Origin: Trifolium pratense
Lineage: Eukaryota > Streptophyta > Magnoliopsida > Fabales > Fabaceae
NCBI RefSeq assembly: GCF_020283565.1
Contig: NC_060064.1
Location: forward strand, 29,222,337 to 29,286,336
Reading direction: 5' to 3'
Length of the DNA: 64,000 bases
A program made the position numbers and the translations under genes. Positions 53,611-63,789 of the stretch are shown here, piece by piece (position 1 is the first letter of the stretch; every line of letters starts with the position of its first letter). The notes beneath the pieces were generated by a model. It was not told the origin of the DNA and searched no databases. It was given only the letters and a program-made list of their open reading frames with translations.

Positions 53611-55290
53611 TCATAAAATCCCTTTTTCTTTTCGTTTTCGTCTCCTTTTAATATGACGCTCAAACTCTGGTTGCCATGGAAGAAGGTGCGTCCGCCGATC
53701 CATAAAATTCCTCATAACCCAATTTCTCAACCCCATATCTTTAACTTCACAAAACCGGCTTGACCAATCAGCTGGTTCGACCGGTTTGGTCCCTAAACCG
53801 GGCACCCTATCTTTAGATCCCACATTCTGTTGTAATTTCCAGTCTGCCACATAAGTTGCAACCCTCCTATAAAACTTTTGTTTGAACACTTTCCATACTT
53901 GATATTTATAATGGTTAATGACCATCACTCTTTTTTCCACATCGGTAGCCACAAATGGTGTTCTTAGATGAAAATGGTGTACCACATTAATCAGTGTTTG
54001 ATTTAGTGCATCAGGTCTCACAATACTCTTATGTCTCTCACGTGCCGCTAATCGACACGTGTACCCCATCATCACTCCTTCGCGTGGTACTTCCTTTAGG
54101 CCCGAAGGCCCAAAACTGTAACACGGTGTTCTTATTTCAGCCACATTGTTTTCGGGCCGCGAATAGTGCTGAATCACATGTTTCAATCCTCCTTTTATCT
54201 TTATATTGTAGAATTCATCCACGTCAATAAACGCAACCCACTCGCATGAGGCTCGGGCTCGTACCGCACAATGAGCGAACCCCGCCTCTTGGGTTTTTAC
54301 CCAGGCCCATAGGTGCCACGTGATGTTGTACCCTGCATTTTGCAAGAATGTAATCACATTTTCTATGTCGTCGTCGCTGTTGTTGTCATAAATGAACCAA
54401 CGTTCCACTCCGATTCTTGCGTGGTACATGACCCATTCTCTAATGAACCGTGCTTGGTTTCGGAGCATTGTGCATAAGCACAACTCGTGTAATTTTGGCT
54501 TTGGTTGTTTTTGCGTTGAGAGAAACCCGGGCCTTGCTATGGAGGGAAATATTTTCTTACCTTCAACTTGAATAGAGACCTTGAGATAGGCTTGGGTATG
54601 GGCCTGGGCTTGGGCTAAAATACTAGTAGGTGTTTTACATCTTATTATCTCTTGAGCAACTGATAGAACATCAGATTTGAAGAAGAACTTGGTCCTTGTG
54701 AAATCCCAACCGTATACACATTGAAATCTAGACGATTCTCCAAGTTTCTCAGGTCGAAGATTTAGGCCTTTAACAAATACAATGGTGGTGTTGTCGCGAT
54801 CAAAGAGGGCTTCGTAAATTAGTGGGTCCCAATTGTGCATTGACGAGTTTTTTATTTGAAGGGGATCGTTGGAATTTATCCTGAGTGACACAGTCTCGCC
54901 ACGTGGAGGGAGTGGACAACGGACAATTTGTTCATGGAGCCTAACTGAGTGAATTTGAATTGGTTGTTGAGGGGGCCGAGGCTCCAAGTAAGCCGAGAAG
55001 TAAACACATTGAAGGTCATTTTTGGTATGATAGGGAAAAGATGACGGGTAGTTTAAGAAAATCAAAACCTGGTCCGGAAGCATAACTGATTCTCGAATTG
55101 TGACTTGGGCTGGCGCTCGAGTTTGCCATTTCAAAACTGATTTTGGGAAGTGAAAATGGGGGACGTCGAAGAGATGGAACGAGGATATAACCAGGGACGT
55201 AACAATAACGGAAGATAAAACAACGACGAGGGTGAACCAAAAGAACGTGCTCCATGAAACGCTGCCACCGTGTTTCCTATGATCTTTCAT
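53611..55290 (-). CDS. glycosyltransferase family 92 protein (DUF23)
   Basis: 559 aa, single exon. It is a type II membrane protein: a short basic N-terminus, one hydrophobic anchor at about residues 15-37 (FFWFTLVVVLSSVIVTSLVI), then a luminal catalytic domain, presumably in the Golgi. The GT92 core is clear: LCLCTMLRNQARFIREWVMY, RWFIYDNNSDDDIE and the metal-binding DxD in FIDVDEFYN (D356-D358). Plant GT92 members include the pectic galactan synthases (GALS), but other members have no known substrate, and this one looks closer to the uncharacterised clade. The substrate is therefore not assigned. It lies tail-to-tail with the F-box gene at 51364. The region upstream to about 55370 has a TATATATAT motif suitable as a TATA box. 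Confidence 0.93.
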   Translation of the reverse strand: MKDHRKHGGSVSWSTFFWFTLVVVLSSVIVTSLVISSFHLFDVPHFHFPKSVLKWQTRAPAQVTIRESVMLPDQVLIFLNYPSSFPYHTKNDLQCVYFSAYLEPRPPQQPIQIHSVRLHEQIVRCPLPPRGETVSLRINSNDPLQIKNSSMHNWDPLIYEALFDRDNTTIVFVKGLNLRPEKLGESSRFQCVYGWDFTRTKFFFKSDVLSVAQEIIRCKTPTSILAQAQAHTQAYLKVSIQVEGKKIFPSIARPGFLSTQKQPKPKLHELCLCTMLRNQARFIREWVMYHARIGVERWFIYDNNSDDDIENVITFLQNAGYNITWHLWAWVKTQEAGFAHCAVRARASCEWVAFIDVDEFYNIKIKGGLKHVIQHYSRPENNVAEIRTPCYSFGPSGLKEVPREGVMMGYTCRLAARERHKSIVRPDALNQTLINVVHHFHLRTPFVATDVEKRVMVINHYKYQVWKVFKQKFYRRVATYVADWKLQQNVGSKDRVPGLGTKPVEPADWSSRFCEVKDMGLRNWVMRNFMDRRTHLLPWQPEFERHIKRRRKRKEKGIL

Positions 55291-55379
55291 GGGAGAATCC
55301 CAAAATGAGAGATAAATTATAATAGTAATGTTCTTTGGATTGCTTCATGTCATATATATATTCAGTTTTTTGATTGAAT

Positions 55380-55879
55380 AAGTTTGTAAAATTTGATCAA
55401 TTAATTTCTTTCTGCAAAGAGGAATGTGAAAGAAAGAACCCAAGGGAAAGAGAGTGAGTTCCGGGGATTGAATGGAAGAGATGAGAAAGAGAAAGCATAT
55501 AAATAAATGTCTAAATTATATGCCTTATTGTTTTGTCTTTGCTTTGCACCGTACATTCAAACCATGCATATGCACTTACCCAAATATGCAAATAAAACCC
55601 AAAAATGTGTTTTGGTAATGATTGATATATATAAAATTGAATGTGGGTTACATAAAAAAAATTGGAGTTGTATATAAAAAAAAATGAACGTGCATTTCAT
55701 AAATAAAAAAGTGTGTTGATTTCATAAATAAACGTGTATATTTTTAAAAATGGAGTACACATCAAATGGATAATGATATTAATGATCCAAGGCAGTAATA
55801 CAATATTTTCTCTTGTCAATATTTTGGTCCCTGGGAAGTTCCATCTTTGGTTTGCAAGAGTTCTTTACACAATTGAGGT
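55380..55879. other. 5' flank of the GT92 gene and spacer
   Basis: Promoter-side DNA with an AAAGAGAAAGC purine tract near 55480 and AT-rich sequence. No gene. Confidence 0.5.
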
Positions 55880-56361
55880 CAAGGTTTTAAATTGCGGACC
55901 GCATCACCTGATGCGGCCGCAATATTGCGGATGCGGTAGGCACTGCAACGGCATCGGACCGCAATTGCGGTGTGAACTCAAATCACACGTGATGCCGCAA
56001 CGCAACCGCAACGCAACAGCATTTCACCGCAACACAACGGAGTTTTGACTGCAACGGCCGCAACGGTTCAATCCAATATTCCTTTTCGTAAAAATTCAGA
56101 GAATCTCACCTTTATTTTTTCCTTTATGTCCTTTCATTTTAGAGTTTCTGTCTTCTTATGTCTCGATGACTTAAAAATGAATTAAAATTTATATAGAATT
56201 ATAAGTAAAAGATATATAAGGAATTACAATAATTATAGTATTTTTTCTGTGTTTGTGCGGATAAAAAATTATTTCACGTCGCAACGGCCGCAATTGCATC
56301 GCAGTGTCCGCATTAGCCGCAATCGCAATACCTGCAACCGCAACCGCAATTTAAAACCTTG
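55880..56361. mobile_element. hAT-type MITE, CCGCAAT family, complete
   Basis: 482 bp with perfect 18-bp inverted ends CAAGGTTTTAAATTGCGG and an 8-bp target duplication ATTGAGGT (55872-55879, 56362-56369). Both subterminal zones are packed with GCAACCGCAA / TTGCGG motifs in both directions, which may be binding sites for the transposase. It has no ORF. Other copies: 62223-62494 (8-bp duplication CTTGTGTG), degenerate 1084-1424, and traces near 24670 and 24990. Confidence 0.9.
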
Positions 56362-56369
56362 ATTGAGGT

Positions 56370-56861
56370 TATGGCATAAAACCATTTGTGGAATTGTGGT
56401 GGTTAGTTTTTTGGTGGTTATAAGTTCTATTGTATAATTCTATTTCAAATGAACTTTTGTTCTCAAATCATTGCCTACCATCAGCTACATCTATGCTTCT
56501 TGTATAAGCTAGCCTATATTTTATAATTATAAAGTGTCTTTAAATTTCTGGGATATTATTTCTCTTAACAAAATATTTGTGTTTTTTGTGGGTTGTAAAT
56601 TGGATATCATTAATGTAAAGATTAATTCTTTAAATTGTAAGACTCAAATAGATAGAAAAATTTTAAATTGTGTCCAATATTTTTCTTGATTATTGCATTA
56701 TACAACATTTATTTTCTAATAAATTAACCACCTTTTATTTTTATTTTTTATCTTTAACCTTTGTTCCATATTTTGAAAATAAGGTAATATCATTTTAAAT
56801 TTCAATACTTGTAGGGTCAGTTTGATGTTCAGAAAAAGAAACATAATATGATTAGTGTATC
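56370..56861. other. spacer before the F-box-less FBA gene
   Basis: AT-rich; no F-box coding sequence in any frame, which matters because the next gene lacks its F-box. Confidence 0.6.
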
Positions 56862-57923
56862 ATGTCTTGTTTCAATTTAGCTCAAAAGTTCACTAGGTCA
56901 GTCTACCAAGCCTGTTATAAGCCTAAATTTGTTAAAATGCACCTTAATCAATCTTCACAAAACTCAAACTTCTGTGCTATCTCTAATTACAATAAGATTT
57001 CCAAGCAGAAGGATGATTACAGTTTCATAAGCTTCTCCATCAACCTTCCCAGTGATCCTTACTATCGTTTGATTGACAAGGACTGTCATGAAATTGTTGG
57101 TTCCTGCAATGGATTGGTCTGCTTGCTTGGTTATTCTCTTACCGAAGAGGACAACGATGAGCACAAGGAGAAGTGGCTCCGTATATGGAACCCCGCCACC
57201 AGGACAATATCTGATAAATTAGAGTATTTTATTTTTAGTGATGACAAGTATTATTTTTGTAAGTTTCTGTTTGGTTATGACAATACAACTGACACTTATA
57301 AGGTTGTGGCGTTACATATGAGTAATGACTCGACAACAGAGGTGCAAATTCTTAGTTTTGGGGAAAATATTTGGAGAAATATTGGAAGTTTTACCGGCAT
57401 GTCTCTTCAGTCCTTCTATTTTAAGTATGGATGGCATGGCGGTGTACATTTGAATTGCACTGTTAATTGGTTGGCATATATATATATTATGGATGTTGAT
57501 GACTTTCGGTTGGGGATTATTTCGCTCGACATGGGTACAGAGACACACACAAATTTACTGCACCCACCAGTTTTTCTTGAAGTGAGTTTACTACAAAAAG
57601 GTGTTTGTGTGTTGATGAACTCCCTTTGTTTTTATCATGATTTGAAGGGAACCTATTTAGTTATATGGAAGATGACAAAATTTGGTGACGAAAAGTCTTG
57701 GACTCAATTCTTTAAATTTAGATATCAAATTCTTCAGATAAACTTTAGATGTGGTAATCTTTTTGAGTATGGTGATACACTGGTTTTCACAGAGTACCTA
57801 GAAGACCAAGCAATTCTCTATAATTGGAGAAATAATAGAGTAGTGAAACAAAAAAGTGTCGACGAAAAGATACATTGGTTCTCTGTAATGAATTATGTTG
57901 AAAGCTTGGTTTCAACTTGTTGA
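56862..57923 (+). CDS. FBA-domain protein that has lost its F-box (paralogue of 60959-62161)
   Basis: 353 aa. From PKFVKMHLNQSS onward it aligns all the way to the C-terminus (YVESLVSTC) with the full-length F-box gene 4 kb away. Shared landmarks are YYRLIDKDCHEIVGSCNGLV, WNPATRTISDKL, FGYDNTTDTYKVVALH and KMTKFGDEKSWTQFFKF. The first 21 residues (MSCFNLAQKFTRSVYQACYK) are unrelated to an F-box; the homology break is at about 56920. The coding frame is open throughout, so it could make a substrate-binding protein that cannot join an SCF complex, or it may be a young pseudogene. Start codon use is uncertain. The 3'UTR also matches the paralogue for about 60 bp, including the GTAAGTTC donor-like site. 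F-box genes turn over fast in plants by this kind of duplication. Confidence 0.7.
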   Translation: MSCFNLAQKFTRSVYQACYKPKFVKMHLNQSSQNSNFCAISNYNKISKQKDDYSFISFSINLPSDPYYRLIDKDCHEIVGSCNGLVCLLGYSLTEEDNDEHKEKWLRIWNPATRTISDKLEYFIFSDDKYYFCKFLFGYDNTTDTYKVVALHMSNDSTTEVQILSFGENIWRNIGSFTGMSLQSFYFKYGWHGGVHLNCTVNWLAYIYIMDVDDFRLGIISLDMGTETHTNLLHPPVFLEVSLLQKGVCVLMNSLCFYHDLKGTYLVIWKMTKFGDEKSWTQFFKFRYQILQINFRCGNLFEYGDTLVFTEYLEDQAILYNWRNNRVVKQKSVDEKIHWFSVMNYVESLVSTC

Positions 57924-58173
57924 AAGTAAGTTCTTCCTCTAGCAATGTACTTGTTTGCTTTTAAGTTAATTCACATGGTTAGTTTTGATTATGTGATTAT
58001 TTCTTTTAATTCAAAGCCTGATATAGATATATATACTGAATCAATGTTTCTGGTTCTGGTTACTCTGGATGGTTTGTGGTGGATTCTAGCTTCTGGGAAT
58101 TCTTTTATGGTACTTTTGTGGTGTATCTCTTTTTTCGTATTTTGTTTTTATTGGTACACCTGTTTTGTAACGA

Positions 58174-59272
58174 CACTTCAAGAAAAACTGTGTCTCGCCA
58201 CGGCCATTTTTGCCATTACCCACGACCTCTCCTTGGGTATATGAGATTTACCCACGGCTTACCCACGACACTTTGCCTCGTTGGTAATTCATTACCGAGA
58301 AAAATACCGTGGGTAAGGTTACCCACGCAATTACCATGAGTATCCCATGGAAAGTGTGGCTCCCTTACACGCGACGCTACCCACGACATTGTCAGGAGGA
58401 ATGTTAACTTACTCCAATATCATCCAACATAAGAACCAATTCCAAACAAACTAAACAATAACTAAATTCAAAACTAATCAAATTGAGTCATCAAAAGATC
58501 ATTTCCTCAAACTAAAATGTAGTGTTAACAAAAATTGACACTATTGCAAGTGTCAAAATAAACAGATAAGAAACTAGTAGTTTGGACAAAAGATGTAGCC
58601 ATTAGTTTAAGCTTAATCAGTCATAGTAACAACACACACTAAATACCAATTTTCCTCATTGTCATCATCCTCGGCTCCATCCTCAGACTCATCCTCATCA
58701 TAACTTGTATGGCAGCTACACTGTTTGTCAACACTATCAGCTGCCTCCTCTGGAAATCTGCAGCACGCTGCTCTGACTGCTAAACTTCTTTTTGTCGCTT
58801 AAGCTCGGCTTGCCTAAGTTGCTCCCTTGTATTTCGAACCTCATCCTCTGCTGCCTTTGCTCGCTCCTCAAGTGTGTCTGGGGCGAGACTTGAAACACCT
58901 GGTCTATAATTCGAGGACCTATCTCCAACACCATAGAGACGTCCTCGATTTTTCCCCCCAGCTGATTGGGCCCACATCTTTAAACGAGTCGCAGAGTCGA
59001 CCATTTGGGAGCCACTCTCATCCGCACCTTCCGAGGCCTGATTCAACTTCATCTGAAAACTATCCTGTTCAAAATTACAAAAAAAAACAATGTAAATGCT
59101 ACACTACTAATTTTAAAACCAAAAACGAAAAAATTAATTAATCAATGCTTTAATTTTCCTTACATAAGTGTTTTGAGATCTAAGATCAACCCAAGATGAG
59201 TCCTTCTTACGAATATGAGTTCTTAGAAATACCTCGTCCAATGTGGGTTCTCTACCCAACTCTTCAGCCTTT
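58174..59272 (-). mobile_element. CACTA (En/Spm) element remnant
   Basis: CACTTCAAGAAAAACTG at 58174 is a CACTA terminus. The next 220 bp carry at least five TACCCACG motifs and one inverted CGTGGGTAA, the subterminal repeats such transposases bind. Further in lies a broken transposase-associated gene. The other terminus is missing; the coding part breaks off at about 59272. Confidence 0.8.
58780..59272 (-). pseudogene. CACTA transposase-associated protein (Ptta/En/Spm type), two exons left
   Basis: Minus-strand exon 59272-59164 reads EELGREPTLDEVFLRTHIRK and WVDLRSQNTY, then a GTAAGG donor. After a 99-bp intron the exon from 59064 reads MKLNQASEGADE, MWAQSAGGKNRGRLYGVGD and a coiled coil EERAKAAEDEVRNTREQLRQ to a stop at 58780. 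These are the conserved C-terminal landmarks of the plant En/Spm-type transposase-associated family (by recall PF03004). The N-terminal part is missing. Confidence 0.8.
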
Positions 59273-60061
59273 CATATGTATCGAAAATTTTAAAAAATTT
59301 CCCGTATCAACGTATCAGTATCGTATCGTGTCACGTATCCGGATTTCATAGCATTTGACACAGATAAATCTAAGTGTTCTATAATACTAAAACTATAATT
59401 ATGTACTCAAAAATGTATTTCGGTAAAAAGTTTTTCTAAAAATGTGCTCAAAATGTGACTCAAAGATGGTATAACTATAACTTATAAGGTGCTCAAAATT
59501 TGAGAAACACTTATATATGATTATATTATCTTTTTTTCCCTCTGTTAACCAAATCAACACTTATATTGTCTAAAAATATGTACATTAGTCTTGGTTTTCA
59601 AGAGTTAGTTTACTTGGTAGCGACAATGCATTAAATATAAGAGGTCAAAGTTCGAACTTTAGACACTTCACTTATCTTTACAAAAAGTACGGAGTAAAAT
59701 TGATAATTTAGAATGACCAAAATTCAAACGAAATTTTATAGGGACTAATAATATTTTGACATTCTAATTTTCACAAATTGCGATTTTTATCTCCTAACTT
59801 TCACAAACTTTTGCCCTCTAACTTTATCCCCTTTTAAAAAAGACTACCTCTCACTAATTTTGACAAAGACAATGCGCATATGAATAATGACGCAATTGTC
59901 ATGTCAGCATGTCGTGCCACATATGATGACGTGGCATCAGTGACTATATATCCATGTGGCAGGGCATGCTCGGGTGATAACATGTGAGTCATTGTTCACA
60001 TTTGGGTTGACTTGCTCAAAATCTGTGGGTTAACCTTTTGTAAAAGGGGCCAAAAATACTA
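59273..60061. other. intergenic DNA with SINE-like and inverted-repeat scraps
   Basis: At about 59590-59690, TAGTTTACTTGGTAGCGACA (box A-like) and CAAAGTTCGAACTTT (box B-like) are spaced as in a tRNA-derived SINE, much decayed. A weak inverted pair (CACAAATTGCGATTTT near 59773, and its inverse near 60205) may mark the arms of an older element that surrounds the Stowaway at 60062. Confidence 0.4.
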
Positions 60062-60185
60062 TTACCCCCGCCCCAAAATATAAGGGAAAATTGATCAACA
60101 AAAGTGATGTATTTAGTCCAAATTCTTAACCAAATACATCAACTTTCTTTGACCAATTTTTCCTTATAATTTGGAACGGAGGGGG
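60062..60185. mobile_element. Stowaway-like MITE
   Basis: 124 bp with TA on both sides. Ends are TTACCCCCGCCCCAAAATAT and (inverted) CCCCCTCCGTTCCAAATTAT, and the arms pair through AAATACATCAACTTT. Confidence 0.8.
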
Positions 60186-60312
60186 TACTATAAAAGTTTA
60201 TGGTCAAAATCACAATTTATAAAAGTTAAAGGCCAAAATGGTAAGTTAGCTAAAAATGCAATTAATACTATTTTGCAGGACTAATAAGACATTTAACTGT
60301 AATAAAATCATA

Positions 60313-60784
60313 CTCCATCTGTCCCAATTTATAAGGGAAAAAACCTCATTTTTTTGCCCCAAATTATGAGGGAAAAATCATTTTTAAGAATGTTTTTTTT
60401 ATTAATCTCATAAAATTTTAATTTCCTCTCTCTCCCCTTTTCTCAATAAACAACAACCAATAAAAATGGTTTTTACATATCTCCATACAACCTATTCTAA
60501 GAAAAACCCACAAAAACATATTTCAAATTGAATAATGCTAGCAACACACTCTTTAACAAACACACTCCAACACACTCTATTTTATTGGTTGAAATTCACA
60601 TGGGTCCCATAAAAAAATGTGGACTCATATAACTTTTACGGGATCCATATAAATTTTAACCAATAGAAGAGAGTGTTTGTTAAAGAGTGTGTTGCTAGTG
60701 CTCTTCAAATTGAATTATCATATTTTACTTTTTCTAAATAATTATGATTTTTGTTTTTTCTTTTCTAATTTGAGACGGAGGGAG
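60313..60784. mobile_element. Stowaway-like MITE carrying a nested MULE-type MITE
   Basis: Ends CTCCATCTGTCCCAATTTAT and (inverted) CTCCCTCCGTCTCAAATTAG with TA outside. The element is interrupted by the 174-bp MITE at 60530-60703, so it is the older of the two. Confidence 0.75.
60530..60703. mobile_element. MULE-type MITE, second copy
   Basis: 174 bp; the same arms as the copy at 37907-38071 (TGCTAGCAACACAC, AACAAACACACTC), with TTCAAATT duplicated on both sides (60522-60529, 60704-60711). Confidence 0.85.
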
Positions 60785-60958
60785 TATTTGATAAGTATAT
60801 TTTGTAGGACCAGTAAATTTTTTTTTTAGGTATATATGCGTGATAAGTATTTTAAGCCCAACAGTTCAACTATTTGAAGTCCGCATCAATTTTCTTTTTC
60901 TTCTCCAACAACGGCACCACATTAGGGTTCCGTTTGTATTAGCACCAACACCACTATC

Positions 60959-62161
60959 ATGAATACCGAATTACCTATGTCGCAGCGTCGTCATAAATCC
61001 AATCCTTCGCCTTCGGTAATCCTCCCCGACGACCTTGTCGTCGAAATCTTATGCTTCCTTAAAGTGAAACCTTTGATGAAGATGAAGTGCGTGTGTAAAT
61101 CATGGAATATTCTTATCTCCGATCCTAAATTCGTTAAAATGCACCTTAATCAATCTTCACGCAACTCACACTCCTATGTTGTCTCTTCTAAGGATTCCAA
61201 ACAGGATGATGATTACAGTTTCATACCCTTCAACGTTAATGATTTGTTGGAAAACAGTTCAATCACCTTCCCCGATGATCCTTACTATCGATTGATCGAT
61301 AAGGACTGTCATCAAGTTGTTGGTTCCTGTAATGGATTGGTCTGCTTGCTAGGTTATTCTCTTGCCGAGTATGGGCATAAAGAGACCTGCTTTCGTTTAT
61401 GGAACCCTGCCACCAGGACAATATCTGATAAATTAGGGTATTTTCCTGAAGACATGAATAGATTGAAATTTTGGAAGTTTATATTTGGTTACGACAATTT
61501 AACCGACGCTTATAAGGTTGTGGCTTTACATCCGGGCAATAGCTTGACAACGGTGGTACAAGTTTTTAGTTTTGGGAATAATGTTTGGAGAAACATTCAA
61601 AGTTTTACCGCTAGGCCTTTTCAGTTGGTATTTTCTACTAACAAAGAGTTTATTGGTGTACAGTTGAATTGCACTGTTAATTGGTTGGCCGTTGGCGTTG
61701 CTTCTATGTTTGTGATTATTTCGCTTGATCTAGGAACTGAGACACACGCACAATTGTTGGTTCCTTCAGGTACTGAGGAAATGTCAAGTGTATTTCCAGG
61801 TGTTTGTGTGTTGATGGATTCCCTTTGTTATTATCATGACATTGAGGGAACTGATTTTGTTATATGGAAGATGACAAAATTTGGAGATGAAAAGTCTTGG
61901 ACTCAGTTCCTTAGATTTAGCTATCAAATTCTTCAGATGAACTTAAAATGTACCCCGTATTTCAATCTTTATGAGAACGGTGATACACTGGTATTCACAC
62001 AAGATCTACAAGACCAAGTGATTCTCTATAATTGGAGAAATAGTACGGTAGTGAAAACTAGAGTTAACAAAAAGATATGTTGGTTTAATCCCAAAAAAAA
62101 AAAAAAGATATGTTGGTTCTCTATAAACAACTATGTTGAAAGCTTGATTCCAACTTGTTGA
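60959..62161 (+). CDS. F-box protein with FBA domain (full-length paralogue)
   Basis: 400 aa, single coding exon. F-box at residues 21-62 (LPDDLVVEILCFLKVKPLMK, CVCKSWNILISDPKF), then an FBA domain with GSCNGLVCLLGYSL, WNPATRTISDKLGYF, FGYDNLTDAYKVVALHPG and FGDEKSWTQFLRF. It would act as the substrate adaptor of an SCF ubiquitin ligase. Near the C-terminus it has 11 residues more than its paralogue at 56862: a duplicated KKICWF separated by a lysine run coded by 14 A (62093-62106). The run is in frame now, but its length would easily change. A 3'UTR intron is likely: donor at 62164 (GTAAGTTC), acceptor ending at 62570 (TTTCGAACAG). Most of that intron is a MITE, and the acceptor region is amplified downstream. 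Confidence 0.9.
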   Translation: MNTELPMSQRRHKSNPSPSVILPDDLVVEILCFLKVKPLMKMKCVCKSWNILISDPKFVKMHLNQSSRNSHSYVVSSKDSKQDDDYSFIPFNVNDLLENSSITFPDDPYYRLIDKDCHQVVGSCNGLVCLLGYSLAEYGHKETCFRLWNPATRTISDKLGYFPEDMNRLKFWKFIFGYDNLTDAYKVVALHPGNSLTTVVQVFSFGNNVWRNIQSFTARPFQLVFSTNKEFIGVQLNCTVNWLAVGVASMFVIISLDLGTETHAQLLVPSGTEEMSSVFPGVCVLMDSLCYYHDIEGTDFVIWKMTKFGDEKSWTQFLRFSYQILQMNLKCTPYFNLYENGDTLVFTQDLQDQVILYNWRNSTVVKTRVNKKICWFNPKKKKKICWFSINNYVESLIPTC

Positions 62162-62222
62162 AAGTAAGTTCTTCTCTTGTGACATACTTGTTTGAATTTA
62201 TGTTAATTCACGTACTTGTGTG

Positions 62223-62494
62223 TCTGGTTTTAAATTGCGGTCCACATCCGCAGTTGCGGCCACAGTCTTGCTTCTCTCAACCGTGTATTTTCAATACATT
62301 CAAATTATTGTTTATGGAATAAACTAAGACTATGTAATGGTGGATAAATAGTGTAGTTACGTACTAGTTTCATTTTATATAGCTTGTGAAATTTCAAAAT
62401 GATTTCACGCGCGTTGCAGCAACCGCAATGACTGCATTCGCAACAACTACAACCGCAACCGCATCCATGACCGCAACCGCAATTTAAAACCTTG
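62223..62494. mobile_element. hAT-type MITE (CCGCAAT family) in the 3'UTR intron
   Basis: 272 bp; left end GGTTTTAAATTGCGGTCC, right end CCGCAATTTAAAACCTTG, and an 8-bp duplication CTTGTGTG on both sides (62215-62222, 62495-62502). The paralogous locus at about 57950 has no insertion here. Confidence 0.85.
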
Positions 62495-63789
62495 CTTGTG
62501 TGAATTGAATTTATGTTAATTCACTTGTGTGAATTTATGTGTTTTGTTGTTTCATTCTCTTTTCGAACAGGAGTCATTTTCGAATTATAGATCCACAAAA
62601 CCAACTTCAAGCAAATCCAAAATTATTGATGGTGCATGTCAGGAATCAAGATAGTAGAATGAAAGAGGATTATTGAAGCTACATTTTCATCAGTTATGGT
62701 ATTTGTTTACCGTGTTATTTTACAATAGTTTATATAGCTTGTGAAATTTCAAAATGATTTCACGCGCGTTGCAGCAACCGCAATGACCGCATTCGCAACA
62801 ACTACAACCGCAACCGCATCCATGACCGCAACCGCAATTTAAAACCTTGCTTGTGTGAATTGAATTTATGTTAATTCATTTGTGTGAATTTATGTGTTTT
62901 GTTGTTTCATTCTCTTTTCGAACAGGAGTCATTTTCGAATTATAGATCACAAAACCAACTTCAAGCAAATCCAAAATTATTGATGGTGCATGTCAGGAAT
63001 CAAGATAGTAGAATGAAAGAGGATTATTGAAGCTACATTTTCATCAGTTATGGTATTTGTTTACCGTGTTATTTTACAATAGTTTATATAGCTTGTGAAA
63101 TTTCAAAATGATTTCACGCGCGTTGCAGCAACCGCAATGACCGCATTCGCAACAACTACAACCGCAACCGCATCCATGACCGCAACCGCAATTTAAAACC
63201 TTGCTTGTGTGAATTGAATTTATGTTAATTCATTTGTGTGAATTTATGTGTTTTGTTGTTTCATTCTCTTTTCGAACAGGAGTCATTTTCGAATTATAGA
63301 TCACAAAACCAACTTCAAGCAAATCCAAAATTATTGATGGTGCATGTCAGGAATCAAGATAGTAGAATGAAAGAGGATTATTGAAGCTACATTTTCATCA
63401 GTTATGGTATTTGTTTACCGTGTTATTTTACAATAGTTTATATAGCTTGTGAAATTTCAAAATGATTTCACGCGCGTTGCAGCAACCGCAATGACCGCAT
63501 TCGCAACAACTACAACCGCAACCGCATCCATGACCGCAACCGCAATTTAAAACCTTGCTTGTGTGAATTGAATTTATGTTAATTCATTTGTGTGAATTTA
63601 TGTGTTTTGTTGTTTCATTCTCTTTTCGAACAGGAGTCATTTTCGAATTATAGATCACAAAACCAACTTCAAGCAAATCCAAAATTATTGATGGTGCATG
63701 TCAGGAATCAAGATAGTAGAATGAAAGAGGATTATTGAAGCTACATTTTCATCAGTTATGGTATTTGTTTACCGTATTATTTTACAATA
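62376..63789 (+). repeat. four tandem copies of a 354-bp unit
   Basis: Units start TATATAGCTTGTGAAATTTC at about 62377, 62732, 63086 and 63440 (spacing 355, 354, 354) and are almost identical. Each holds the right half of the CCGCAAT MITE, the predicted splice acceptor TTTCGAACAG, and the following exon-like sequence GAGTCATTTTCGAATTATAG to TTACAATAG. Unit 1 differs slightly (ACTGCATTCG for ACCGCATTCG, one extra base), so units 2-4 are the later amplification. Confidence 0.95.

Noticed and set aside
62376..63789. CRISPR-like array of 354-bp repeats
   Set aside because: The units are contiguous with no spacers, the genome is a plant, and the unit is made of a MITE end plus exon-like sequence.
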